This document shows, piece after piece, positions 8,591 to 17,765 of a stretch of 64,000 bases of DNA. Location of the stretch: the NCBI GenBank assembly GCA_938023075.1, contig CALHDG010000130.1, forward strand, positions 19,851 to 83,850, read 5' to 3'. Both the position numbers and the translations under genes were made by a program. The notes beneath the pieces were generated by a model. The model searched no databases. It saw nothing but the letters and a program-made list of their open reading frames with translations, and was not told the origin of the DNA. Origin of the DNA: an uncultured Chitinophagales bacterium. GTDB taxonomy: Bacteria; Bacteroidota; Bacteroidia; Chitinophagales; JAHDHT01. The first letter of the stretch is position 1. Each line of letters begins with the position of its first letter.

Positions 8591-10323
8591 AAGAAAAAAT
8601 CCTTAGCCGCAATATTCATTCTAAAATGTATACCGGCATAATGCGTAAGTAAAGTTTTTTCGGGCAATAAATAATATTTTTCAGAGCGAAATTGATAAGT
8701 AAAATCTACAAAAATATTGTGCCATGGCATATAGCTTAAAATAAATTGATTATGTAAGATGGCTTTTTTGCTGCCTTGCAAAAGCTCATTTCCAAACTCT
8801 TGAAAATAGGTAGTTTGGTCTGCAAAAATATCGCCGCCAAAGTTGAGGCTATCGGTATTTTCCCCTTTTTCGGCATACATTAATTGATTGGTTAAGGCTA
8901 TTTTAGGATGCGGTCTATAGCGTACAATACCCAAAAATTCCTGAAAATTACTGCCAAGTGGATGGGCTAAAGGTTGGTTGTAATGCGTATAATTGATGGT
9001 GGTATCAAAATGAGAATAAGTATAAGGGCGCGCCATATTATACTCTAACTGAATATCCAATTGAGTAATGTTAAACGCATCTATATATTTTATACCACTT
9101 TGAAAAGCATACTTATTGGCAAACCAACCGCGCCGTTCTATAAACAATTCAGAAGCTCTAAAATCATCTAATAAAAATTGACCGTATACCGAAAAGTGTT
9201 TTAAAAAAACGGCTTTCCAATCTATGCCTATCACCGAATTATCGGGGCTGCCTTGATGCCATTCAATCGCCTTATAAAATATAACCGGGTTTAAATAATT
9301 CAAATCAAAACCACCTTCTCTAAAAAAAATAACTGATTCAAACAAACCAATGTTTAACCAAGGTGTAGCATTAATGCTTAAATGATGGGTAGCAGCAAAT
9401 TTTTTATTACGCAGTTGCGCACCATCTAAAATACTGTATTGCTGCACCAATTCCGACCAAATGGTTTGATAACTCAAGCGCCAAAATTGCGTTTGTACTT
9501 TGGCAAATAAATACGGTGCACCAAAGTTAGACAACAACATAGAGCGATAACCATTACCCAAAAAATGATGGTCGTGCCCAAACTGCACCTTAATTTTTTT
9601 AAACACCGGAAAAGACAGATAGCCTCTGTAGGTAAAAAAGTCTAAGGCTTCATTTTCGCCGAAAGCCGTCCAAGCTCCTTCGCCGGGTACGGCTTCGTCG
9701 CCACCGTATTTTTTAAATACCCGGTTTTGAACATAAGTAGGTGTAACGATTTGATTTTCGGTCAGTATAGAGTAAAAACCTACCTTATCAAACAAGCGAC
9801 CTCGTACTTCAAAACCTCTGGTATTTTGATAATTTGTTTTTGCCGAGTTTGCTTCTATACCCAAACCAACATTCAATACCGGATTGATTTTTAACACAAA
9901 ATCATCGCCTTCTTTTAAAAAAAAATCTGACCTATATTGATAAAAATATTTGAGCAAAGGCTTTTTGGTAGGGATGTGTCCTTTATCCGTCCATTCATTA
10001 TTATCTATATAAACATAGCGATGGTTGTAGCGGTCTTTAGCACGAAATTTTAACGATAAGGTATCTAAATTACTATGTAAATTCGCTACTTGTTTTCTGC
10101 TGTAGGGCTTTTGGTTGGTAAATAGGGTATGATGCAACGTGTTGGACTGTATTTCAATTCTATCGGTAAAATGGTAAGCCGGGTTGTTGAAGGGCAGGTA
10201 AGTGCTTTGGGCAAATAACATATGGGGTACATTCAAAAAACAAAGCAAGCCTATTAGATTACAAAGATTGATATTGCTTTGATTATTCAAAAATAGAATT
10301 AAAGTATGGATAGGATTCATCAT
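8587..10323 (-). CDS. Capsule assembly Wzi-like outer membrane protein
   Basis: The 578-residue protein has a signal peptide (hydrophobic stretch ending near LLCFLNVPHMLFAQS, about residue 40) and a long body of alternating aromatic beta-strands typical of an outer membrane barrel. Motifs such as GFEVRGRLFDKVGFYS, FGHDHHFLGNGYRSMLLSN and GLFESVIFF fit the Bacteroidota group annotated as capsule assembly Wzi family. It ends in aromatic residues (AKDFFF), as outer membrane proteins do. Two adjacent ATGs open the gene; either is possible. Its upstream region contains the MITE at 10356. A polysaccharide-anchoring role is by family only. Confidence 0.8.
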   Translation of the reverse strand: MMNPIHTLILFLNNQSNINLCNLIGLLCFLNVPHMLFAQSTYLPFNNPAYHFTDRIEIQSNTLHHTLFTNQKPYSRKQVANLHSNLDTLSLKFRAKDRYNHRYVYIDNNEWTDKGHIPTKKPLLKYFYQYRSDFFLKEGDDFVLKINPVLNVGLGIEANSAKTNYQNTRGFEVRGRLFDKVGFYSILTENQIVTPTYVQNRVFKKYGGDEAVPGEGAWTAFGENEALDFFTYRGYLSFPVFKKIKVQFGHDHHFLGNGYRSMLLSNFGAPYLFAKVQTQFWRLSYQTIWSELVQQYSILDGAQLRNKKFAATHHLSINATPWLNIGLFESVIFFREGGFDLNYLNPVIFYKAIEWHQGSPDNSVIGIDWKAVFLKHFSVYGQFLLDDFRASELFIERRGWFANKYAFQSGIKYIDAFNITQLDIQLEYNMARPYTYSHFDTTINYTHYNQPLAHPLGSNFQEFLGIVRYRPHPKIALTNQLMYAEKGENTDSLNFGGDIFADQTTYFQEFGNELLQGSKKAILHNQFILSYMPWHNIFVDFTYQFRSEKYYLLPEKTLLTHYAGIHFRMNIAAKDFFF

Positions 10324-10355
10324 TTTATCTCAATTAATAAAAACGTCTTTAATAA

Positions 10356-10588
10356 TAATTACTTAAGTTTCGGTAGTAGTATTTATTTCATAATAACTTG
10401 AATATATATTATTTATGGAAATTGAAGTACTCCATAAGTTTAAGTTAACTTAATTCAACATATAAATCATAAAATCATCCAAGTGAACCTGTTCACTTGT
10501 TTTAGTAAAGTGGCAGTGCTTTTGTTGACGCAATAGAACAGGTTCCATTGGAACAACAATTATTTTACTACCGAAACTTAAGTAATTA
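10356..10588 (+). mobile_element. MITE-like element, copy 1
   Basis: The element is about 233 bp with terminal inverted repeats TTACTTAAGTTTCGGTAGTA (left) and TACTACCGAAACTTAAGTAA (right). It encodes no protein. Inside are two strong palindromes: CAAGTGAAC-CT-GTTCACTTG (10480-10499) and GTTCCATTGGAAC (10542-10554). The whole element recurs in inverted orientation at 34189-34419. It sits in the divergent promoter region between the Wzi-like gene and the transglutaminase gene. The structure fits a non-autonomous transposable element; no matching transposase is in the window. Confidence 0.85.
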
Positions 10589-10676
10589 TTTGAAAACTGA
10601 ACTTAATTTGGTAATATTATGTATTAAATTTGTATTTTTTAAACTAAAGTTCACTTACTAAATCAATATCATTATC

Positions 10677-11789
10677 ATGAAAAAAATTATTATCCTTTGC
10701 CTTTTGCTTCCTTTTTTGGCACAGAGCCAAAATACACCAATTAAAAAAACGGTTAAGCAAATTAAAATTGATGAAAAAGACCCGGTTCAATCGGTATTTA
10801 AATGGGTGGCGACCAATGTAAAATACGACGTAAAAAAGTTGAAAAAAATTACTAAAACCGGCAACCGGAGCACTACACAAACGGTTGATGAGCGCATAAA
10901 TGATGTGTTGAGAACCAGAAGAGGGGTTTGCCAACATTATTCAGAGTTGTTTGCGGCTTTAATGACCGAGTTGGGTTATGAAGCCAAGGTGGTTACCGGC
11001 TTTACCAATAAAACCAATATTGCTGGAGAAAATACGAGTTTAGGGCATGCATGGAACGCAGTAAAAGTTGACGGTACATGGAAACTGTATGATGCTACTT
11101 GGGCTGCCGGCGGTGTTAGAGATGGTGAAAAATTCATTAAAAATTATAATCCACAATGGTATGATGTACACCCAAAAGAGATGATTAGAACCCACATTCC
11201 TTTCGACCCGATGTGGCAATTGTTAGAAAAGCCGGTTTCTTATCAACGTTTTTTAGAATTTCAATTTGTCTCCGATTATCCGGCAACGCTCAATTATAAA
11301 GAATTGATTGAAGCGCATCTTACAAAAAAAGAAGTAGACCAATATGAAGATGCGCTTAACCGGTCGAAAACTTTAGGTAAGGGTAATGCTTTGTTAGAAC
11401 AATGGGCACAAATGATACATGCCAATGTAGTAATTATGAAGAAAAACGAGGTGATTTATGCCCAAAATGAGAAAGTAACTGCCCGGAATGAACAAATTAA
11501 TGTATTGAACAAAGGAGTTACACTTATGAAATCGGTTACAGATTTATTCAATCAATATATTAAGGTTAAAAATAAGCAATTTAAAGATAAACGTTGGACA
11601 GAAAGTCGCTTAAAAAATACGATGGAGAAATTACAAAATCAATCGAAAGAAGCGCTGACCATTTATAACTCAATACAAACCGACGATGTTCAATTAAGAG
11701 CCATGATTAATGAAAGGATTAAACATGCTTCACAAACGATGAAACGAATAAATACCGAAGCACAATTCATTAATCAAAAATTTAGGTAA
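10677..11789 (+). CDS. Secreted transglutaminase-like protein
   Basis: The 370-residue protein has a signal peptide (MKKIIILCLLLPFLAQSQ). A transglutaminase-core domain follows, with the catalytic triad visible as Cys85 (RRGVCQHYSELFAALM), His124 (GHAWNAVKV) and Asp139 (WKLYDATWAAGG). Proteins of this type cleave or cross-link amide bonds in the periplasm. The C-terminal half is charged and predicted helical or coiled coil, with a tandem-like motif (KKNEVIYAQNEKVTARNEQI). The substrate is unknown. The start is ATG at 10677, about 90 bp downstream of the MITE. Confidence 0.85.
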   Translation: MKKIIILCLLLPFLAQSQNTPIKKTVKQIKIDEKDPVQSVFKWVATNVKYDVKKLKKITKTGNRSTTQTVDERINDVLRTRRGVCQHYSELFAALMTELGYEAKVVTGFTNKTNIAGENTSLGHAWNAVKVDGTWKLYDATWAAGGVRDGEKFIKNYNPQWYDVHPKEMIRTHIPFDPMWQLLEKPVSYQRFLEFQFVSDYPATLNYKELIEAHLTKKEVDQYEDALNRSKTLGKGNALLEQWAQMIHANVVIMKKNEVIYAQNEKVTARNEQINVLNKGVTLMKSVTDLFNQYIKVKNKQFKDKRWTESRLKNTMEKLQNQSKEALTIYNSIQTDDVQLRAMINERIKHASQTMKRINTEAQFINQKFR

Positions 11790-11816
11790 CCAATAATCGA
11801 AGATTTTATACAACAG

Positions 11817-12428
11817 TTGTCCGCAGCTTTAAAACTGCCCTTACCGGGTTTATCCGCGCAACTAAAAATGGCGCCGCAGAGTAGGGGAGCGATTAACGAA
11901 AATGATGTGAAGGCAAATTTGCAGTTTGCTAAAAAAGCGGCGGTGATGTGTTTGTTCTATCCAAAAAATAATGAACCGCATTTTGTATTGATGAAACGGG
12001 TTAGTTATCCGGGCGTACATAGTGGGCAAATTAGTTTTCCGGGTGGGCGAATTGAAATGGATGAAAGCCCTTTAGAAGCGGCAATTAGAGAAACACAAGA
12101 AGAAATTGGGATTGAAGTTACCGAACAAGAAATTCTATCGGCTATCAGCGAAATTTATATTCCGCCAAGTAATTTTTATGTGTACCCTTTTATGGCTTGC
12201 TTAAAAAAAAATCCAATATTTAACGCCGATAAAACCGAAGTTGATTATGTAGTTGAAGTGCCGGTGAAGGAATTTACCAATCCTGCGAACATCAAACATA
12301 AACAACTACAATACAGTTATGGAAGTTTTGAAGCCCCCTATTTTCATTTACAAGATGAAACCGTTTGGGGTGCAACGGCGATGATGTTGGGCGAGGTTTT
12401 TGAGCTATTGAAATTTAATCGATTTTAG
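11817..12428 (+). CDS. Nudix hydrolase, CoA pyrophosphatase type
   Basis: The 203-residue Nudix protein carries the box GGRIEMDESPLEAAIRETQE-EIGI (about residues 76-99). It also has the upstream MKRVSYPGVHSGQISFPGG segment that marks the CoA/NADH-pyrophosphatase (NudL/YeaB) subgroup. It probably hydrolyses coenzyme A or related dinucleotides in the cytoplasm. The ORF starts at TTG 11817, 27 bp after the transglutaminase gene. No ATG lies upstream in frame, so TTG is preferred. Confidence 0.88.
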   Translation: MSAALKLPLPGLSAQLKMAPQSRGAINENDVKANLQFAKKAAVMCLFYPKNNEPHFVLMKRVSYPGVHSGQISFPGGRIEMDESPLEAAIRETQEEIGIEVTEQEILSAISEIYIPPSNFYVYPFMACLKKNPIFNADKTEVDYVVEVPVKEFTNPANIKHKQLQYSYGSFEAPYFHLQDETVWGATAMMLGEVFELLKFNRF

Positions 12429-12436
12429 TTAAAAAG

Positions 12437-13103
12437 CTACTTGTTTTGTAATATTTCATAATCAAACAACTTTATCAAATCTAATTGAAAGTCTGGAAAT
12501 ATAATAGAATTTATAAAGCCATCTGCTGTTGTATAATGTTTGCTGCCAACATACTTTTCTTGATCATTTAACTCGTAAATTACCAACCATTTTTCATTAG
12601 GATATACAATCCAATATTCTTTTACGCCTTCTCGCTCATACAACCTAAATTTGGTTGTTAAATCACGATTGTTATTAGGTGATTTGATTTCAATAACCAG
12701 ATCGGTTGCGCCTTTTATGCCTCTATCCTCAATTGTTGAAGTGTCACAAACAATGCATAAATCTGGCTGAACAATGGTATTGATTTTTGCTCCGTTTGGG
12801 TTTGGAAAATATACATCTATTGGGGCAGCGAAAAACTTCGCAACTTTTACCGTCTAAAAAATTACCCCACAACCCTGAAAAACGCATACTAACCCTTTGA
12901 TGATTGGTTCTTGGAGCAGACATCAGTTGATAAGGCACCCCATCAATCAACTCAATGCGCTCAGGAAATTGCCAAGTGTAATATTCTTCATAAGTATACA
13001 ATTTACTGAGATCTAACTGACTAATATCCGTTAGGTTTGTTCGTAAGGTTGAAGGAGTTGCTGTCGTATCTTCAAATATCATCATTTTAGTGTTTAATCG
13101 CAA
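12437..13103 (-). pseudogene. Frameshifted Uma2-family (PD-(D/E)XK-like) protein
   Basis: Two adjacent minus-strand ORFs are pieces of one Uma2-family gene. The N-terminal part (from 13103) has TYEEYYTWQFPERIELIDG and the C-terminal part has KFRLYEREGVKEYWIVYP. Both are standard Uma2 landmarks, and the intervening frame encodes VQPDLCIVC and KGATDLVIEI. The frames join if one base is removed from the A-run at 12831-12835 (T-run on the coding strand), restoring EVFAAPIDVYFP. This is a one-base frameshift, either a real inactivation or a sequencing/assembly slip. Uma2 proteins are widespread putative nucleases of unclear role. Confidence 0.85.
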
Positions 13104-13432
13104 ATTAACTTTCCTACATAACCATTTCCGCTCTCAATTCTTAACTTGCCAACTTGTTTATATTTAGAACCATACATCTGTTTAATCTTTAAACATAGAC
13201 CAAACCGATTGTTCCTAAATTCAGTAGTAAACCCTTCGCTTTTTCAGGCAATTTTGCCAGATACTATAAATCATAAAAAGCACTATAAAATATTGTTTCT
13301 TAAATTGTAACCAAAACCAATAAATTCTAATTATTTTCGCAGCATTGCTAAAATGATTGTTGTATCTCTATCTATAATTCAGATAAGAAGTTTCATTATA
13401 TTATATAAATTATTGTTGATAAATTAATTTTT
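13104..13432. other. Gene-free stretch
   Basis: About 330 bp of AT-rich sequence lies between the divergent Uma2 and PASTA genes. I see no ORF, RNA or repeat in it. It presumably holds both promoters, but no clear TAnnTTTG box stands out. Confidence 0.5.
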
Positions 13433-14452
13433 TTGGGATTATTCAATTTTTTCAAAAGCCGTTATTTTTGGTTATCTTTATTATGGATGTTGCTCATATC
13501 CGTATTACTATTTGCAGGTGTTGTTTACTATTTGCAGGTCTTTACTAAGCAAAATCAATCTATTGAAGTGCCTGATTTAACAAATATGAGTATAGCCGAA
13601 GTAGATCGTACCTTAACGGCAGAACAACTTCGCTATCGAATAATTGACTCAACTTATGTAGCCAACAAACAAGCCGGTGTGGTTATTATGCAATATCCTG
13701 CACCAAAGCATCAAGTTAAAGAAGACCGTCGCGTATTTTTAACCGTAAATGCCAAAAGTGCGCCTAAGGTAAAAATGCCTGATTTAATTGATAAATCAAT
13801 ACGAGTAGCTACCAGCCAATTAGAAAATATCGGTTTAAAAAGAGGAGAAGTAAAGCGAAAACCTGATTTAGCCAAAGATGCCGTTTTAGAACAACAACTA
13901 GAGGGTAAAAAAATTGAACCCGGCAAATTAATTGATAAAGGTACGGCTATAGATTTGGTAGTAGGCAGCGGCTTTGGATCGAGTAGATATAAATTACCTA
14001 ACGTAAAAGGCTTAACCTTAGAGTCTGCGGTAAGTTCCTTAAAATCGAGCACCCTTAAAATGGGGGCTTTAGTAGCTGATAAAACCGTTATCGATACAGC
14101 TTCCTCTATTGTATACAAACAGTCTCCGGATTATGCCTCAGGCATATATATGAATACTGGACAATCGGTTGACTTGTTTGTAACTCATTTAGATAATTAT
14201 GGTAAGATATTGGATAAAGAACGCGAATTAGAAATAGAAGCGCAAGAGGAGATAAGAGCAAAAGAGCAAAGGCGGTTGGATAGAATAAGCGGAAAAAATA
14301 AATCATCGGTACCAGGCTTCAACAAGCTGCCAGATTCAAATCCCTACGACCCCAATGAATGGGAAGGAGGAAGTTCTACAAGCCCTAATAATGATTCGCA
14401 GTCTAATCCATATGGAAATAAGCCGAATTCTACTATAGATCCTGATCAATAA
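13433..14452 (+). CDS. Membrane-anchored PASTA-domain protein
   Basis: The 339-residue protein has a short cytoplasmic start and one transmembrane helix (about residues 12-34). Three PASTA domains follow, opening at IEVPDLTNMSIAEVDRTL, VKMPDLIDKSIRVATSQLEN and YKLPNVKGLTLESAVSSLK. A charged coiled stretch (EREL...EEIRAKEQRRLDR) and a polar Pro/Ser/Asn tail close the protein. PASTA domains bind muropeptides or the cell wall. Here, as in other Bacteroidota, they are not joined to a Ser/Thr kinase. The start is TTG at 13433; using it keeps the complete membrane helix. Confidence 0.88.
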   Translation: MGLFNFFKSRYFWLSLLWMLLISVLLFAGVVYYLQVFTKQNQSIEVPDLTNMSIAEVDRTLTAEQLRYRIIDSTYVANKQAGVVIMQYPAPKHQVKEDRRVFLTVNAKSAPKVKMPDLIDKSIRVATSQLENIGLKRGEVKRKPDLAKDAVLEQQLEGKKIEPGKLIDKGTAIDLVVGSGFGSSRYKLPNVKGLTLESAVSSLKSSTLKMGALVADKTVIDTASSIVYKQSPDYASGIYMNTGQSVDLFVTHLDNYGKILDKERELEIEAQEEIRAKEQRRLDRISGKNKSSVPGFNKLPDSNPYDPNEWEGGSSTSPNNDSQSNPYGNKPNSTIDPDQ

Positions 14453-14576
14453 AATTCAACTGCTTTGTTGATAATAGTAATATTTTAACGTTAAAAAATT
14501 TAGAATAATAATATGCTGGATATTTACCCGTTGTTAACCTCAATTAAAGTTTTTTAAATAAAACCCTAACAATAAT

Positions 14577-16976
14577 ATGAATATGAAAATTTGTTGTAAT
14601 ATTTCGGTCATCATAGCTACCTTTATTTTTTGTAGCATCGCAGCTTTTTCGCAAGAAAAATTAGTGCCTCTACAAAGCAACCCTGCTTACTCAACGGTAG
14701 AACAACCAACTTATACCGCAGCAAAAAAAGCCTTATCTTTACCATTTATTGATGACTTTTCAACCACCAATGTCCATCCTGATGAAAAACTTTGGTTAGA
14801 TAATTATGTATATATTAACAACACCTTAGCAAATAATCCGCCAACCATGGGGGTAGCTACTTTTGATGGTTTAAACCAAGAAGGCAAACCCTGGAGCCCC
14901 GCAAACATAGGTGATCAAGATACCAGAGCCAGCCAACCTTGTGATACCTTAACCTCGCAAGCTATTGATTTATTGAGTGCGAATAATCCAGAAAATTTGT
15001 ACTTGAGTTTTTATTATCAACCAGGTGGTAATGCCACAAGACCTGAAATGAAAGATTCTCTGTTTATACAAGCCAAAACCGAAAACGATGAGTGGGAAGT
15101 TATTTGGAGTATAGAAGGTTTGCCTAATCGAGATTTTAAAAGTGTTGTTATTCATTTAGGAGACTCTGCTCAATACATACACGATAATTTTCAATTTCGT
15201 TTTATTGCTAATGCTACGCCAACAGGGTATAACGATTTTTGGCATATTGATTATGTAGAACTAAGAGAGCGCAGTAATGTAACTAATCAAATTGTTCTTT
15301 TACCAGATAGTGTACCAAATAGTGCCTATACCATTTTGGTAGATGCAAAAAAACCAGACTGTAGGTCAATTAAAAAAATTGATTTAGATTTGAGTTTAAG
15401 TGGTTTTCAAAATTGTGATATCGATTCCATTGCTTTAGTAAATGAACGGGGCAATTTAATTGCTTACACCAAATTTAGTGTAGCAACAACAATTCCAGAT
15501 GAAGGTCTTTATCTATCCACCCAAATAACTAATGAAAAAAATGATGATCCGCGAACCGGTAATTTAAGCGACGATTGTTATTTTATATACATTAACAATA
15601 CCGATTCAACTAATGTTAATATTTTTAATTATAGCATATCAAATGATTGTTTAACCATTACAGCCCCTACTTTACCTACCAGAGATTTAGCTTTTGTTGA
15701 AAAGCCTACTTCAATTTTAAAAGACTATTCTCAGATGACTATAGGACAGTTTTTTAATTATCAAGATCAGGTGTTAAATGAACAACATAGCTTTACAATC
15801 AGTAATTTAGATAAAGATGTTTTTCCTACAGATTATTACTTTCAGATAGAAGTGCTCAATTCAAACGATATCATTTACGAATTAGAACCAGGTTCAATTT
15901 CAGTACCTGCCTATTCCAGATTTAAAAATGCACTAAAAACATTAAAATTTACCAATAATCCTAATGAGGTAGACGATAATACCATAGCAATTAGCGGTAG
16001 AGATCTTGCAGAAGAAACCCTTCAAATTGAAATGAAATATTTCATCACGCCAAATAATGACAATAGAAATGAAAACAACACCATTTCGAGAATATATACA
16101 TTTGATAACCAATTGGCTTACGATGATGGCATATTAGATGTTGGCTACGGCGTTTCCGGCGAGTCGGCACAAATTGCCCAGAAGTATGAAATTTTTGAAC
16201 GCGATTTTGTTTACGGTATTTTAATACATTTTGCTCAAATAACCCTCAATCAAACTGATCGCTTATTTACCTTAAAACTATGGGACAGTATTAAAGGCAT
16301 AGATGGTGCAGAATCGACCGTTATAGCAGCTATGCGATCGGATTTAGAAGTAGTATACCCCAATGAAGATAATTACACCGGTTTTGTATTATACTGTTTT
16401 GAAGATGGTATACCCGTACAAGATCAATTTTATATTGGCATTCAACAAGAAGGCTCAGTAGAAATTCATTTGGGTTTTGACAATAATAATGATTCGAAAG
16501 ATAAATTATATTTTAATACTTTCAATGAATGGATACCCTCTTCAGAAACCGGTAGTTTAATGATGCGACCAATTATTGGAAGAGCTTTAAGTTTAGAAGA
16601 AGATTGTGGAGTAGAAACGGTTTGTCCTGTATTAGGTCAAGAATGTACCGATGCCAACGGTAATGTTTCTATGTACGATGAAGATTGTACATGTATTTTA
16701 GTTGTAGTCGGTATTTTCGATCAACCAAGTCCGGTTTTAGATTTTACCATCTTACCAAATCCGGCAACTGATTTTATTGCTTTAGAAAACATAACACAAA
16801 ACCAAGTGACCAATGCATCAATTCACATTATAAACGCTACCGGAAAGTTAATGAAATCATTTACGGGCATACAAGAATCTTATTATATTGGTGATATTTC
16901 ACCAGGTATTTATTTTATTCGAGTTATAAATGAACAGCAACAATCTGGTATTAAAAAATTCATAAAAACGAAATAA
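14577..16976 (+). CDS. T9SS-sorted secreted protein
   Basis: The 799-residue exported protein has a signal peptide ending near SIAAFSQ (about residue 26); ATG 14577 and ATG 14583 are both usable. The body is beta-rich, without an enzyme motif that I recognise. Near residue 680 there is a Cys-rich patch (CGVETVCPVLGQECTDANGN, then CTC). The last 75 residues form a type A T9SS sorting domain (ILPNPATDFIAL ... GIYFIRV ... KKFIKTK). It is therefore exported across the outer membrane and probably held at the surface. It lies 7 bp before the rhodanese gene. Confidence 0.85.
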   Translation: MNMKICCNISVIIATFIFCSIAAFSQEKLVPLQSNPAYSTVEQPTYTAAKKALSLPFIDDFSTTNVHPDEKLWLDNYVYINNTLANNPPTMGVATFDGLNQEGKPWSPANIGDQDTRASQPCDTLTSQAIDLLSANNPENLYLSFYYQPGGNATRPEMKDSLFIQAKTENDEWEVIWSIEGLPNRDFKSVVIHLGDSAQYIHDNFQFRFIANATPTGYNDFWHIDYVELRERSNVTNQIVLLPDSVPNSAYTILVDAKKPDCRSIKKIDLDLSLSGFQNCDIDSIALVNERGNLIAYTKFSVATTIPDEGLYLSTQITNEKNDDPRTGNLSDDCYFIYINNTDSTNVNIFNYSISNDCLTITAPTLPTRDLAFVEKPTSILKDYSQMTIGQFFNYQDQVLNEQHSFTISNLDKDVFPTDYYFQIEVLNSNDIIYELEPGSISVPAYSRFKNALKTLKFTNNPNEVDDNTIAISGRDLAEETLQIEMKYFITPNNDNRNENNTISRIYTFDNQLAYDDGILDVGYGVSGESAQIAQKYEIFERDFVYGILIHFAQITLNQTDRLFTLKLWDSIKGIDGAESTVIAAMRSDLEVVYPNEDNYTGFVLYCFEDGIPVQDQFYIGIQQEGSVEIHLGFDNNNDSKDKLYFNTFNEWIPSSETGSLMMRPIIGRALSLEEDCGVETVCPVLGQECTDANGNVSMYDEDCTCILVVVGIFDQPSPVLDFTILPNPATDFIALENITQNQVTNASIHIINATGKLMKSFTGIQESYYIGDISPGIYFIRVINEQQQSGIKKFIKTK

Positions 16977-16982
16977 TACAGT

Positions 16983-17294
16983 ATGGAAGATATAACGGTT
17001 AAAGAAGTAAAGGAACGTTTAGCGAATAATGAAAGTTTACATATAATTGATGTAAGAGAACAACACGAGTACGATGAATTTAATATTGGCGCTACTTTAA
17101 TTCCATTAGGTGAAATACCCAACCGTTTGGAGGAGTTAACTCAGTATGTAAACGAAGAACTCATTATACATTGTCGTTCGGGTGGGCGAAGTGGAAAAGC
17201 AAAATTGTATTTACAAGATAAAGGGTTTACCAAAGTGCGAAATTTATTGGGTGGCATGTTGGAGTGGCAAGAGGAAGATTCAAATAATATCTAA
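16983..17294 (+). CDS. Single-domain rhodanese-like sulfurtransferase
   Basis: The 103-residue rhodanese domain has IIDVREQHEYDEFNIGAT near the start and the active-site loop HCRSGGRSGKA with the catalytic Cys64. It carries persulfide sulfur in the cytoplasm; the acceptor is unknown. There is no signal peptide. It starts with ATG, 6 bp after the T9SS gene's stop, so co-transcription is likely even though no functional link is obvious. Confidence 0.92.
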   Translation: MEDITVKEVKERLANNESLHIIDVREQHEYDEFNIGATLIPLGEIPNRLEELTQYVNEELIIHCRSGGRSGKAKLYLQDKGFTKVRNLLGGMLEWQEEDSNNI

Positions 17295-17433
17295 TATCAT
17301 CGTAATAAATCGAAATTCATTATTCAATAATCGATATTCGTTATTCAGTGCTGTCGGCTTAAAACTTGGTGTTGCATTAATTCTAACCCTACAATCGTCT
17401 GTAAAATCTTTATAATATTAGGTAAATTTATAT

Positions 17434-17625
17434 AAACAATAAAATAGTTTACACTAATGCATTAGTTTTTTTGAAGCGAATCTTTTTAACTTTCTAATAA
17501 CGAGGGTCCCGCTTTCCGCTCAAATGCTATGGCTAAGCTCCAAAGCCAGCGCGACAATATAGCATAACCACTGCAATCGGGGCTAACAAGCAAACTTCGA
17601 TCGGCTTCAGTAACGTTTCAAAAAG
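17434..17625 (+). repeat. Covarying hairpin repeat (GGTCCCG family), copy 1
   Basis: The element begins near AAACAATAAAATAGTTTACAC. Its core has outer arms GGTCCCG (17505-17511) and CGGGGCT (17578-17584), which can pair. The inner stem is ATGCTAT (17524-17530) with ATAGCAT (17559-17565). It shares the words TTTGAAGCGAA, CCGCTCAAATGC and GCATAACC.CTGCAATCGGGG with the copies at 58455 and 62110. It lies between rhodanese and tRNA-Val. The stretch 17295-17433 before it is low-complexity ATTC/CGAT-like sequence. Confidence 0.85.
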
Positions 17626-17640
17626 AAGAAGATAAAAAAG

Positions 17641-17715
17641 TGGGTGATACTGGATTCGAACCAGTGACCTCTGCCCTGTCAAGACAGCGCTCTAAACCAA
17701 CTGAGCTAATCACCC
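17641..17715 (-). tRNA. tRNA-Val (anticodon GAC)
   Basis: The minus strand folds as a complete 75-nt cloverleaf. The acceptor is GGGTGAT/ATCACCC and the D stem is GCTC/GAGC. The anticodon stem is CTGTC/GGCAG with loop TTGACAG, so the anticodon is GAC (valine). The T arm is ACTGG-TTCGAAT-CCAGT and the discriminator base is A. CCA is not encoded. A T-run follows the 3' end on the minus strand and may serve as terminator. Confidence 0.96.
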
Positions 17716-17765
17716 CTTCAATATTTTTGTTATACAAAATGCTTATTTCAATCAAATATCTATAA

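Noticed and set aside
14577-16976. Peptidase or glycosidase function for the large T9SS protein
   Set aside because: No catalytic motif could be found; only signal peptide, beta-rich body, Cys-rich patch and sorting domain are supported.
17182-17415. 77-residue ORF overlapping rhodanese
   Set aside because: Out-of-frame shadow of the rhodanese gene that continues into low-complexity intergenic DNA.
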